Positions 8,731 to 17,089 are shown, counted from the first letter of the stretch. The stretch is 64,000 nt of DNA from JAFASC01 sp036265935 (GCA_036265935.1 DATAOB010000017.1:1-64000); one strand, 5' to 3'. Numbers and translations: made by a program. The notes: generated by a model not told the origin, from the sequence alone.

Positions 8731-8822
8731 CCCGGAGCCGCGAAGCGGCGTCCGGGACCCAGGGCAGACGCGTCTGCCCCTGGACCCAGGATCGCATTCC
8801 GCTTCGCTCCGTGCGTCCGGGG
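8731..8822. repeat. Compound palindromic repeat between P450 and livH
   Basis: A cluster of hairpins fills the middle of the 233-base gap: CCGGAGCCGC-GAA-GCGGCGTCCGG at 8732-8755, a perfect 18-base palindrome GGGCAGACGCGTCTGCCC at 8762-8779 between copies of a GGACCCAGG-like motif, and a third GC-rich segment ending in GCGTCCGGGG. It resembles the dispersed intergenic palindromes of Bradyrhizobium-type genomes. The remaining gap sequence shows no gene. Confidence 0.7.
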
Positions 8823-8901
8823 AAGTCGATAATACGCCACGCAAAATCGAAGCCTCCCCAGGCCGTCGTCTTGGTCCCCGCGGGACTTCTTCTCGCCGAT
8901 C

Positions 8902-10101
8902 CTACAGAGGTGTGACTTCGACCGGCAAGGTCGCAAGCGAGCGCAAGGTGTTATTGAGCTTGCGTTTCGGCTCGCCGACGATCTCGATGCGCTTCACCCG
9001 CTCGGCGAGCGCGCCGAGCATCATCTCCGCCTCGAGCCGCGCCACCATCTGCCCGACGCAGACATGGATGCCGTTGCCGAGCCCGACGTGGCCGGTTGGG
9101 CGGCGGCTTATGTCGAATTTCTCAGGCTCTTCCCAGCGGCGCGGATCGCGATTGGCGGAGGCAAGGAAGAGCAGCACTTTTTCGTCCGGTGGAATTTCGA
9201 TGCCTTCGATATCGACTGGTCGTGTCGTTGTGCGGAAGAAAGTCTGCACCGGCGATTCCCATCTCAGCACTTCGTCGAAGGTGACTTTGAGGAGCGACTT
9301 GTCGTCCAGCAGAATGCGCCATTGGTCGGGGTAGGTAGCGAATGCCAGGATGGCCGAACCGAGCCCGTTCACCGTGGTGTCGAGCCCGGCTGTCAACAGC
9401 GCGCGGACCAGAATGTGCGCCTCGCTTTCCGCGATGTCGCCCCGGTCGTACGCCGCCCAGATCGCCGCGCCGAAGCCTTGCGGAGCGAGTCGCTCGCGCG
9501 CGCAACTCTCGAAAATCCATGCGAGCACCGGCGCCGCGGCGGCCTCGGATTCGCGGAACAGCGCGTTGCGCGGCCCGAACGAGTTGAACAGCATATTGCC
9601 GTAGGGGAGCAGGTTTTCGCGCCCGTCTGGCCGGAGGCCCACGGCGTCGGGGAAGACCTGCAGCGGATAGGCTTCGGCGAGATCGGCGATCGCGTCGAAG
9701 CGCCGCTTGGCGACGAGCCGGTCGGCAAGTTTGGCGGCCTCGGCGCCGAACGTCTCGCGCAAGCCCCGCAAGGCCGGGGCGGCGAGCACGCGGTTCATCA
9801 CCGTGCGGGTGCGGGTATGCAGCGGCGGATCGACTTCGAGGAGCAGGCTTTTCGGCCGCCACGGCCGGCCTTTGCGGAAATCATCGATGCCGACGCCGGC
9901 GGCGGAGGAAAACGTCTGCCAGTCGGCGAGCGCGGCAAAGACCTGCTCGTGCCGCGCCATCGCCCAGACGCCGTAGCGCTCGAGCCGCACGACCGGGCCG
10001 GCTTCGCGCAACTCTTCGTGAAAGGGATAAGGCTCGCTCAGAAATTCATCGCAGAACGGGTCGATATCTGAAATTGGGTATCGCGTTTGCGTCGCCAGCA
10101 T
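8902..10101 (-). CDS. Cytochrome P450, CYP199A-like
   Basis: A 399-residue soluble P450. It shows the I-helix AGLDTT at 238-243, the ExxR motif EVLR at 277-280, and the heme loop LGNGIHVCVGQ with ligand Cys348; the usual Phe of the heme loop is Leu341. Segments such as DAIADLAEAYPL, GRENLLPYG, VQTFFRTTTR and FLASANRDPRRW closely match what I recall of CYP199A enzymes of Rhodopseudomonas, which O-demethylate or hydroxylate para-substituted benzoates. The ATG at 10101 is chosen because it gives the family N-terminus; the frame stays open far upstream, antisense to xseA. The LIV importer lies downstream on the same strand. No ferredoxin or ferredoxin reductase gene is adjacent. Confidence 0.9.
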   Translation of the reverse strand: MLATQTRYPISDIDPFCDEFLSEPYPFHEELREAGPVVRLERYGVWAMARHEQVFAALADWQTFSSAAGVGIDDFRKGRPWRPKSLLLEVDPPLHTRTRTVMNRVLAAPALRGLRETFGAEAAKLADRLVAKRRFDAIADLAEAYPLQVFPDAVGLRPDGRENLLPYGNMLFNSFGPRNALFRESEAAAAPVLAWIFESCARERLAPQGFGAAIWAAYDRGDIAESEAHILVRALLTAGLDTTVNGLGSAILAFATYPDQWRILLDDKSLLKVTFDEVLRWESPVQTFFRTTTRPVDIEGIEIPPDEKVLLFLASANRDPRRWEEPEKFDISRRPTGHVGLGNGIHVCVGQMVARLEAEMMLGALAERVKRIEIVGEPKRKLNNTLRSLATLPVEVTPL

Positions 10102-10182
10102 CGGTTTCCTCGCTGCTCCTGCTTGCGGGAGCTTGCCGCGCGACCCTAGCGAATTCGGCGGCTGATGTAATCGCCTCGGCGG

Positions 10183-11775
10183 ATGGTCTATATGACGGCC
10201 ATGCCGCAAGCCGCCCCCGTCTCCAACACGCCGGAGCTGACGGTCTCCGAGCTTTCCGCCGCCCTGAAGCGGACGGTCGAGGACCGCTTCGGCTATGTCC
10301 GCGTGCGCGGCGAAATCTCGAACTACCGCGGGCCGCATTCCTCCGGCCATGCCTATTTCTGCCTGAAGGACCAGGGCGCGCGGCTCGACGCGGTCGTCTG
10401 GAAAACGACGCTGCAGCGGCTGAAGACCAAGCCGGAAGAAGGGCTGGAAATTATCGCGACCGGGCGGGTCACGACCTTTCCCGGCAAATCCTCCTACCAA
10501 ATCGTCATCGATGCGATCGAGCCGGCCGGCATCGGCGCGCTGATGGCGCTCCTCGACGAGCGCCGCCGCCGCCTCGCCGCGGAGGGTCTGTTCGATCAGG
10601 CGCGCAAGCGGGCAATCCCGTATCTGCCTGATGTGATCGGCGTCGTGACGTCGCCGACCGGGGCTGTCATTCGCGACATCGTGCATCGCATCCGCGACCG
10701 TTTTCCCCGCCGCGTCATCGTCTGGCCGGTGCGGGTGCAGGGTGAGACCTCGGCGGCGGAGGTCGGCGCGGCGATCCGCGGCTTTAATGCGCTGCACGCG
10801 AGTTTCCCACGCCCCGACGTGTTGATCGTCGCGCGCGGCGGCGGCTCGCTCGAGGATTTGCTCGGCTTCAGCGAGGAGCTGGTCGTTCGCGCCACTGCGG
10901 AAGGGCTGATCCCACTCATTTCGGCGATCGGGCACGAGACCGACACGACATTGATCGACTTCGCCGCCGATCTACGCGCGCCGACGCCGACCGGCGCGGC
11001 GGAAAAGTGCGTCCCAGTTCGTGCCGAGCTGATGGAAAGCCTTGGCAATGTCGGCGCCCGCCTCGCCGGCGCGAGCCGCCGGATCATTGACCGGCGGCGC
11101 GGCGATCTTCGTGCGCTCTCCCGCGCGCTACCGGGTGCCGAGAACGTCCTCGCCGTGCCGCGCCAGCGGCTCGATGCGGCGGGCCAGCGGCTGACTTCAC
11201 GGATGAACATCGCGCTCGATGCACGCCGCCTGCGAATCGGCAGGGCGGCGCACCTGCTCGCGCGGCATTCGCCGCAAGCCGAATTCGCCGCGGCCCGCGG
11301 CCGGCTCGATGGCGCCGCGAAGCGGCTTGCCAGCGCCTATGGTGCGACGCTGCGCTTCGCCGCGCAGCGCAACGCCAATGATCGCGCGCGGCTCCTCTCG
11401 CTCGCGCAACGCCTCGGCGCGCGCGCCCACAGCACGCTCGATATCAAACGCGAGCGCGTCGGCGCCCTGCAGACGCGCATGTTACGCGCGCAGAAAAGTT
11501 GTGACGAGCGCCGCCGCGACAAGCTCGTGAGTCTCGCGCAACTCCTCGGCACGCTCGGCTATCGCTCGGTTCTGGCGCGCGGCTTCGCGCTGGTGCGCGA
11601 TGTGAACGGCCGGCCGCTGCGCCGCGTCAGCGAACTCGAGCCTGGCGATCGTATGAGCCTGCAATTCGCCGATGGTTATATGCCGGCGGTGGCAGGCGAA
11701 GCGCCCGGTCGCTTACGTCCGGCGCCGCGGCGCCTGCCAAGGCAAGCGGGCGCAAACCAGGAGTCGCTGTTCTGA
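10183..11775 (+). CDS. xseA: Exodeoxyribonuclease VII large subunit
   Basis: Large subunit of the single-strand-specific exonuclease VII, which acts with XseB in DNA repair and processing. The 530-residue protein has the N-terminal OB-fold (about 20-120, VRGEISNYRGPHSSGHAYF), the catalytic core (VVTSPTGAVIRDI, RGGGSLEDLLGF, SAIGHETDTTLIDFAADLRAPTPT) and a long helical C-terminus. ATG codons at 10183, 10192 and 10201 are all possible starts. It is divergent from the P450 (81-base gap), and the phosphoesterase gene follows after 3 bases. xseB is not in the window. Confidence 0.95.
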   Translation: MVYMTAMPQAAPVSNTPELTVSELSAALKRTVEDRFGYVRVRGEISNYRGPHSSGHAYFCLKDQGARLDAVVWKTTLQRLKTKPEEGLEIIATGRVTTFPGKSSYQIVIDAIEPAGIGALMALLDERRRRLAAEGLFDQARKRAIPYLPDVIGVVTSPTGAVIRDIVHRIRDRFPRRVIVWPVRVQGETSAAEVGAAIRGFNALHASFPRPDVLIVARGGGSLEDLLGFSEELVVRATAEGLIPLISAIGHETDTTLIDFAADLRAPTPTGAAEKCVPVRAELMESLGNVGARLAGASRRIIDRRRGDLRALSRALPGAENVLAVPRQRLDAAGQRLTSRMNIALDARRLRIGRAAHLLARHSPQAEFAAARGRLDGAAKRLASAYGATLRFAAQRNANDRARLLSLAQRLGARAHSTLDIKRERVGALQTRMLRAQKSCDERRRDKLVSLAQLLGTLGYRSVLARGFALVRDVNGRPLRRVSELEPGDRMSLQFADGYMPAVAGEAPGRLRPAPRRLPRQAGANQESLF

Positions 11776-11778
11776 TCC

Positions 11779-12519
11779 ATGCGGCTTGCCTTGTTCTCCG
11801 ACATCCACGGCAACCGTGAAGCGCTCGACGCCTGTCTTGCCGACGCGCACGCCAAAGGCGTCGATCGCTTCGGTTTCATGGGCGACCTCGTCGGCTACGG
11901 CGCCGATCCGGGATACGTCGTCGACACAGTTGCGGAATATTGCGAGCGCGGTGCCTTTGCCATTCTCGGTAATCACGATGCCGCAATCATGCAAGATAAC
12001 GAAAACATGAACGACTACGCCCGCGCGGCGATCGACTGGACGCGCGACGAGCTCGACGATCTGCAAAAATTCTTCCTGCAACGCCTGCCGTTTGCAACCG
12101 AGGAGGAACACGTCCTGTTCATCCATTCTGAGGCGAGTGCGCCGGACCATTGGATCTATGTCACCGACGAAGACACGGCTGACCAATCGATGCGCGCCAC
12201 CGACAAGCCGGTCACGCTCTGCGGTCACGTGCACGTGCCGCAGCTTTATCTGGCGACGACAACGGGCGCTGCAATCGGCGGCGTGCCGCCGATGAACCAG
12301 CCGATCGTCTTCGACACGAGCGCGAAATCGCTCGCCGTGCTTGGCTCGGTCGGCCAGCCGCGCGACGAAAACCCGAAGGCCGCTTACGCGCTCTTGGATG
12401 ACGAGGAGATGAGCCTTACTTATATCCGTGTCGGTTATGACGTGGCGCGCGCCGCAAAAAAGATCAGCGATGCCGGCCTGCCGCAATTCCTAGCGACGCG
12501 GCTTTTCACCGGACGATAG
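11779..12519 (+). CDS. Metallophosphoesterase family protein
   Basis: A 246-residue calcineurin-like phosphoesterase of the YfcE/MJ0936 type. The metal-binding motifs appear in order: SDIHGN near residue 8, MGDLVGYG near 34, GNHD near 59, HSE near 116 and GHVHVP near 150. It probably hydrolyses phosphodiesters or serves as a Ser/Thr-type phosphatase; the substrate is unknown. It starts 3 bases after xseA and ends 5 bases before the DUF2093 gene, so the three are probably one transcript. Confidence 0.88.
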   Translation: MRLALFSDIHGNREALDACLADAHAKGVDRFGFMGDLVGYGADPGYVVDTVAEYCERGAFAILGNHDAAIMQDNENMNDYARAAIDWTRDELDDLQKFFLQRLPFATEEEHVLFIHSEASAPDHWIYVTDEDTADQSMRATDKPVTLCGHVHVPQLYLATTTGAAIGGVPPMNQPIVFDTSAKSLAVLGSVGQPRDENPKAAYALLDDEEMSLTYIRVGYDVARAAKKISDAGLPQFLATRLFTGR

Positions 12520-12524
12520 AACGC

Positions 12525-12740
12525 ATGAACCGCTACGAACGCCGCCCTTACGATGCCGGAGAAGCGGAGGTCGAATATCTCGACGGCGACTTCAAAGTGC
12601 GCCGGCCGGGCGCCTATGTACGCTGCGCGGTGACGCGCCAGCCGATCCCGCTCGAAGACCTGAAATATTGGAATGTCGAGCGGCAGGAGGCGTATGCGAG
12701 CCCCGAGGCGAAGCTGGCGCGGCTCGGGATCAAGTTGTAG
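12525..12740 (+). CDS. DUF2093 domain-containing small protein
   Basis: A 71-residue soluble protein. The features AEVEYLDGDFKVRRPGAYVRCAV and LEDLKYWNVERQEAY identify the DUF2093 family, found in alphaproteobacteria close to xseA and lpxK. No catalytic motif is visible and the function is unknown. It is the last gene of the xseA run; the 106 bases that follow, before the convergent lpxK end, contain a palindromic repeat that may terminate both transcripts. Confidence 0.85.
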   Translation: MNRYERRPYDAGEAEVEYLDGDFKVRRPGAYVRCAVTRQPIPLEDLKYWNVERQEAYASPEAKLARLGIKL

Positions 12741-12753
12741 CGCGAAAACGCCT

Positions 12754-12837
12754 CGTCATTTGCGAGGAGGCGAAGCCGACGATGCAATCCAAGGAGACGT
12801 GCTACTGCTGGATTGCTTCGCTCCGCTCGCAATGACG
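12754..12837. repeat. CGTCATT...AATGACG palindromic element
   Basis: An imperfect long inverted repeat begins CGTCATTTGCGAGGAGGCGAA and ends with GATTGCTTCGCTCCGCTCGCAATGACG; the inner arms are GCAATCCA/TGGATTGC. It lies between the convergent ends of the DUF2093 gene and lpxK. Related sequences occur at 50335-50364 and 51630-51728. It is a dispersed genomic repeat that can fold as a long hairpin. Confidence 0.75.
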
Positions 12838-12846
12838 GTGAAGCAA

Positions 12847-13956
12847 TCATGCTCTCGCCTTTGGTCGTACCGCCGCAGTAAGCAGGTTCGCGATCCTTTC
12901 GGTATCATCGAATACGAGCTCCACAGCGAGCGCATTCACCTCCCTCATCCTGAGGAGCCGCCAAGCGGCGTCTCGAAGGATGGGTGAACCCACTTCCCTT
13001 TGCTCATCCTCCGGGACGATGCTTCGGACCTCCTCAGGATGAGGGGAGTATAACCGCACCAAATCTTTTTCCGTGGTAACAAGTTGCGCTTCATAGCGGC
13101 GCGCGTCTGCTTGCACCCGCTCGAGCTCGCGTCGCGTGTATACGTGATGATCGGCAAACGCATGCTGCGCCCGAACGTCGGCGCCGATTTGCTCAAGCAT
13201 GGCAAAGAATTTCTGCGGCCAGCCGATCCCGGCAAATGCGACGACCGGCTTACCGGCAAAGCGCTCGGCCTGTCCGGGCCTTGGCATACGACGCGCGCTG
13301 AACACCGATTTGCCTCTCGCCGCGGCGATCCGCATCATTTCATCTCCGGCCTCTCCCGGCCCCACCACAATAACGGCGTCGACATACGGGAGTTGTTGCA
13401 TCACAGGTGCGCGCAGTGGTCCGGCGGGCACGCATAGGCCATTGCCGATGCCGACTTCGCCATCGACGACGGCAATCGCCAGATCGGGCTCGATCTGCCG
13501 GCTCTGTAGGCCGTCATCAAGCACGAGCACGCTTGGATCGACGGCACGGCGCGCGAGCCAGCCGGCTTCGATGCGATCGGCGCCGACGATCACCGGAGCC
13601 AAACGCGCGAGAAGCAGCGGCTCGTCGCCGATATCTCGCGCGCTGTGCTTTTCCAGATTGACGAAAGTCGGCGCGCGCTGCTTCGCCGCGCGACCGCCAT
13701 AGCCGCGCGACAGAATGGCCGGTTGCTCACCTGCCGCGATGAGCATGCGCACGATCGCTTCCACGACGGGCGTCTTGCCCGGACCGCCGAGCGCAAAAGC
13801 GCCGACGGTGATCACCGGGATTTCGAATTTGACGCCGCGGCGGCGCATGCGGCCGGCGGTCTCCGCGCCATAAGTTTCGCCAAGCGGCTTCAGCAATCGG
13901 GCAGCAAACGTCGGCTGCGGCGCAAACCAAAAATTCGACGCGCGCCAACCGATCAC
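12847..13956 (-). CDS. lpxK: Tetraacyldisaccharide 4'-kinase LpxK (with in-frame insertion)
   Basis: Phosphorylates the 4' position of the lipid A precursor, sixth step of the Raetz pathway, at the inner membrane. The 369-residue protein carries the P-loop variant GAFALGGPGKTPVVEA, LSRGYGGRA, DEPLLLAR, LDDGLQSR and VTTEKDLVRL. Residues 304-339 are extra compared with what I know of the family and coincide with a palindromic repeat in the DNA; the family-like end (ALAVELVFDD) resumes in frame afterwards. The GTG start at 13956 overlaps the waaA stop (GTGA), so the two are coupled. The insertion lies after the catalytic core, so activity may survive. Confidence 0.93.
   Translation of the reverse strand: MIGWRASNFWFAPQPTFAARLLKPLGETYGAETAGRMRRRGVKFEIPVITVGAFALGGPGKTPVVEAIVRMLIAAGEQPAILSRGYGGRAAKQRAPTFVNLEKHSARDIGDEPLLLARLAPVIVGADRIEAGWLARRAVDPSVLVLDDGLQSRQIEPDLAIAVVDGEVGIGNGLCVPAGPLRAPVMQQLPYVDAVIVVGPGEAGDEMMRIAAARGKSVFSARRMPRPGQAERFAGKPVVAFAGIGWPQKFFAMLEQIGADVRAQHAFADHHVYTRRELERVQADARRYEAQLVTTEKDLVRLYSPHPEEVRSIVPEDEQREVGSPILRDAAWRLLRMREVNALAVELVFDDTERIANLLTAAVRPKARA
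12942..13045. repeat. Palindromic element translated inside lpxK
   Basis: A perfect 16-base inverted repeat, CCCTCATCCTGAGGAG at 12942-12957 and its complement at 13030-13045, encloses inner hairpins (GCCGCCAAGCGGCG at 12958-12971). It resembles the dispersed Hyphomicrobiales repeat that normally sits between genes (CTCATCCTGAGGAGCCGC...GAAGGATG). Here it lies within lpxK and is read through in frame. Confidence 0.8.
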
Positions 13957-15227
13957 GCCTGCCTCGAGAGATAAGGCTCGATGGCCCGCATGACGCGCTG
14001 CGTCCCGCCGCTTTGCGCCTCCGCGATATGAGCGACATTGCGCGCGGCGCTGCGAAGCGCCTGTGCGTCCGAAAGAAGCCGCACAAGTGCGGCGCTCAGC
14101 GCCGCGCTGTCTGCAACGACGAAAGCGCCTCCGCCTGCATCGAGCGCGCCATAGACCTCACGAAAATTGCCGACATGCGGTCCGTGCAGAATGGCGCAGT
14201 TCAGTTTCGCCGCTTCGATCGGACTCTGACCACCTTTCGCAGCAAGCGAGCCGCCGAGGAAAGCCAGCATGGCAAGCCGGTAAATCAGTCCCGTCTCGCC
14301 GAGCGTGTCGGCGAGGTAAATTTCCGTCTCTTGCGTAAGCGGCTCAAGCTGCGAGCGTCGGGCCGCGCGTACTGCCTTTCGAGCGAGCATCTCAGCAATT
14401 GCATCTCCACGCTGCGGATGGCGCGGCGCGATAATTGTCAAAAGCGCCGGAATGTGCGCGCGACACGCGAGATGCGCCTCGACAACGATTTCCTCTTCGC
14501 CCTGATGCGTGGAAACCGCCGCCCAAACGGGACGCGGGCCGATCCGGATCGCCAGTTCGGCAAGCGCTTCCGGTTCGGCGGGCGGCGGTTTGGCGTCGAA
14601 CTTCAAGTTGCCGATCACGCTGACGTTGCGAGTTCCTAGCGAAGTGAAGCGTTCGGCATCTTGCTTGGTTTGTGCGAGGCAAATATCGATCATGCCGAAA
14701 GCTTCCGCCGCCGCACTCGGCGCCTTGCTCCAGCGGGCGAACGATTGCGGCGACAGGCGCGCATTGACGGAAATCAGCGGAATGTTCCGCTTTTTGATCG
14801 CGCGAAACACGTTCGGCCAGATTTCAGATTCTGCGATGAGGACGATTTCCGGCCGCCAGTGATCGAGAAAACGCAGTGCATAGCGATACACATCCAGCGG
14901 AAAAAACTGGTGAAGGACGCCCGATGCCAAACGCGCGGCGAGCACGCGCGCCGAGCCGAGCGAGCCGCTGGTCACGACGATACGAAACCCGCGGGCGATA
15001 AGTTCTTCCATGCACGGCAACAGCGACAGACATTCGCCGATGCTTGCGCCGTGCATCCACACGACTCGGCCATCCGGCCGCGCATAGCTCGCCCGGCCGA
15101 GCCGCTCATCGACGCGCGCCGCATCCTCTTTGCCGCGCAGGATGCGCGTTCGCAACAACAGCGGAACGAGCGGCCGGCACGCGGACGTGAGCGCGGCATA
15201 GCCAAGAAGCGCGAGCGAGCGCTTCAT
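13953..15227 (-). CDS. waaA: 3-deoxy-D-manno-octulosonic acid transferase
   Basis: Adds Kdo residues to lipid IVA at the inner membrane. The 424-residue protein has an N-terminal hydrophobic anchor (residues 1-25), the donor/acceptor-site segment VVWMHGASIGECLSLLP, VTSGSLGSA, FFPLDVYRYALRFLDHWRP, ESEIWPN and the C-terminal GGSLAAKGGQSPIEAA typical of KdtA glycosyltransferases. I use the ATG at 15227, which overlaps the DUF4170 stop by one base; a TTG one codon upstream is the alternative. It is coupled to lpxK downstream. Confidence 0.95.
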   Translation of the reverse strand: MKRSLALLGYAALTSACRPLVPLLLRTRILRGKEDAARVDERLGRASYARPDGRVVWMHGASIGECLSLLPCMEELIARGFRIVVTSGSLGSARVLAARLASGVLHQFFPLDVYRYALRFLDHWRPEIVLIAESEIWPNVFRAIKKRNIPLISVNARLSPQSFARWSKAPSAAAEAFGMIDICLAQTKQDAERFTSLGTRNVSVIGNLKFDAKPPPAEPEALAELAIRIGPRPVWAAVSTHQGEEEIVVEAHLACRAHIPALLTIIAPRHPQRGDAIAEMLARKAVRAARRSQLEPLTQETEIYLADTLGETGLIYRLAMLAFLGGSLAAKGGQSPIEAAKLNCAILHGPHVGNFREVYGALDAGGGAFVVADSAALSAALVRLLSDAQALRSAARNVAHIAEAQSGGTQRVMRAIEPYLSRQA

Positions 15228-15463
15228 CAAATTTCAGGTTCGAGCAGCCGATGAAGGTGCACGACGAAATAGCGCATCTGCGCGTTGTCGACCGTCTGCT
15301 GCGCCTTGGCTTTCCACGACGCTTTCGCCTCGGCGAAGTTCGGAAAGATGCCGACGATGTCGAGTTTCGAAAGATCGCGAAAATGCGTGCTCTTGATGTC
15401 GTCGAGCTCGCCGCCGAAAACGAGATGCAGAAGCTGCGGCGATTTGCTTTCCGTCATGCTCAT
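15227..15463 (-). CDS. DUF4170 domain-containing small protein
   Basis: A 78-residue soluble protein. LLHLVFGGELDDIKS, IVGIFPNFAEAKASWKAKA and MRYFVVHLHRLLEP match the DUF4170 family, an alphaproteobacterial family whose genes travel with waaA and cysQ. The reading frame overlaps waaA by one base, so it is translated from the same message. The function is unknown; the location suggests a link to lipopolysaccharide biosynthesis. Confidence 0.85.
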   Translation of the reverse strand: MSMTESKSPQLLHLVFGGELDDIKSTHFRDLSKLDIVGIFPNFAEAKASWKAKAQQTVDNAQMRYFVVHLHRLLEPEI

Positions 15464-15484
15464 TGCTGCCCCTAGAAACGAGTG

Positions 15485-16309
15485 TCACCGCGCCGGCAGA
15501 CCTTTGGCTCGCCGCGCAGCGTCGACGAGCTCGGCATGAAGAGCGGCCGGCGCGGCGACGAGCGGCGCATGCCGCGGTATCTCGCAATTGTATTTCGGCC
15601 GGTTGCCGTCGAGATCGGTCAGGCGCCCACCGGCCTCGTTCAGGATGAGATCGGCCGCGGCAATGTCCCAGTCGTAGCATTTGTCGCCGACGAGCCCGGC
15701 ATCGATGTAGCCGGAGGCAATGAGCACAAGCCGCATCGCAAGCGAAGCCATCTTCGGGAACGGCACGATGTCGGCGCCGGCATTCTGAACGTTGGCGACA
15801 AAGCCTTGCGGTCCCGAAAGCGTCGCGCCCTGCAGCGAGTTGCGCTGCGACACGCTGATCCTCTCCCCATTGAGGTGAGCGCCACGGCCGCGGATGGCGC
15901 TGTAAGTTTCGGCGAGCGCCGGCGCGTGCACGACGCCTGCAATCGGGCGTCCCGCATGCGCCAAGCCGATCGAGACGGCCCATTGCGGATCGCCCTTGGA
16001 AAAGCCGCGCGTCCCGTCGATCGGATCGACGATCAGCACCAGCGGCTTGCCGAGACGGGCAGGCGAGTCGGCGATCTCTTCCGACAGCCAGGCGGCGTCG
16101 GGCACGATCTCGCGCAGGCGCTTTTCCAGAAAATGATCGACGAGAAGGTCGGCCTCTGTGACCGGCGAGCCGCCGTGCTTGTGCTCGACATTCGCGTGCG
16201 TGCGCTCGCCATGGCGGAAATAGCGAAGCGCGATCTCGCCCGCCTCGCGCGCGGCTTCGGTCAGCGGCTCGAGGAGCGCGTCGGTATCGATTTCAACCTG
16301 CAGGACCAT
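15485..16309 (-). CDS. cysQ: 3'(2'),5'-bisphosphate nucleotidase / inositol monophosphatase family protein
   Basis: A 274-residue Mg-dependent, Li-sensitive-type phosphatase. The metal-binding motifs are LSEEIA (Glu77/Glu78), DPIDGTRGF at 95-103 and DWDIAAADLIL near 223. CysQ homologues hydrolyse adenosine 3',5'-bisphosphate from sulfate assimilation; the inositol-monophosphatase branch has the same fold, so the substrate is not certain. It starts the minus-strand run cysQ-DUF4170-waaA-lpxK; the DUF4170 gene follows after 21 bases. Confidence 0.87.
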   Translation of the reverse strand: MVLQVEIDTDALLEPLTEAAREAGEIALRYFRHGERTHANVEHKHGGSPVTEADLLVDHFLEKRLREIVPDAAWLSEEIADSPARLGKPLVLIVDPIDGTRGFSKGDPQWAVSIGLAHAGRPIAGVVHAPALAETYSAIRGRGAHLNGERISVSQRNSLQGATLSGPQGFVANVQNAGADIVPFPKMASLAMRLVLIASGYIDAGLVGDKCYDWDIAAADLILNEAGGRLTDLDGNRPKYNCEIPRHAPLVAAPAALHAELVDAARRAKGLPAR

Positions 16310-16337
16310 TGCGCTCCGGTTCCGGTCGAGACCTAGA

Positions 16338-16366
16338 GAAGCCGCTTACGGCATGCAAGCGGCTTC
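16338..16366. terminator. Perfect hairpin upstream of cysQ
   Basis: GAAGCCGCTT and AAGCGGCTTC form a perfect 10-base stem around a 9-base loop, 29 bases upstream of the cysQ start in the 250-base gap before the DUF6101 gene. There is no T-run. It may be a 5' leader structure of the cysQ transcript rather than a terminator. The rest of the gap shows no gene. Confidence 0.4.
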
Positions 16367-16559
16367 CCCTGAGGAAAAGCGGAACACGAAGGGAATCGTT
16401 CAAATTGCCGGGATTGCCGCAAACCGGCGTTTGGTACGCGCGCGGAAATGCCCTTAAAACCCTGATTTTACGACCTATTCACCAGGCGGATTAGGCATTT
16501 GCAGCGGCGCTCGGCGGGTAGTTTCTCGGCAGGTAAAGACCGCAAACCGAGGAACCTTC

Positions 16560-17072
16560 ATGCCGCTGCAGAATCGCCAAACCGCGCTCACACGAGCCGA
16601 CGCACGCGCCGATGACCAGCGGCGGGAGATCGCCTTCGGCAATCAATCGGTCGTGATCGCGCGGCGCGTCTCCGGCATCGCCATGCGGGTACGGGTGCCG
16701 CTTTGCTCGTATCGCGGCGTCGCGCTGTCGCTCGCCGAGGATCGCGATGGTGAGGCTGTCCACAGGATCGCGCTCCTGCATCGCGATCCCGATCTGTCGA
16801 TCCCGCTCGCCGAGACCGTCGACCTGGCCGAAATCGCGGCGGAATGGACGGCCTGGGCGGAAGGGCTGGCGCTCCCGCGCCTCATCGAGCGCGCGCCGGG
16901 AGAGATCGAAGCCGTGGAGGCGATGGGACCCGGAGCTTTGCCTGCGCCCCGGCGTCGCGGATCGGCAGTGGCGCGCCGCCGCACCCGCTTTTCGCGCCGC
17001 CGCAGGATGGGCACGCCCGCGCGGCTGGCGATCACCTATCGCGGCGAACGCGAGATCATCTCATACGAATAG
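16560..17072 (+). CDS. DUF6101-like conserved hypothetical protein
   Basis: A 170-residue soluble protein with a very basic C-terminal third (RRRGSAVARRRTRFSRRRR around residues 132-150). The central part (RVRVPLCSYRGVALSL, AEWTAWAEGLALPRLIE) resembles the DUF6101 family of alphaproteobacteria; no enzyme motif is visible. The ATG follows GAGGAACC. The basic tail could bind nucleic acid, an inference only. It converges on a tiny membrane protein gene and ubiA. Confidence 0.7.
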   Translation: MPLQNRQTALTRADARADDQRREIAFGNQSVVIARRVSGIAMRVRVPLCSYRGVALSLAEDRDGEAVHRIALLHRDPDLSIPLAETVDLAEIAAEWTAWAEGLALPRLIERAPGEIEAVEAMGPGALPAPRRRGSAVARRRTRFSRRRRMGTPARLAITYRGEREIISYE

Positions 17073-17089
17073 TCTCGTGCAATATCGGC

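Noticed and set aside
10102..10935. N-terminal extension of the P450 frame to 10935
   Set aside because: The extra 278 codons are antisense to the conserved 5' part of xseA. The P450 family start is at the ATG at 10101.
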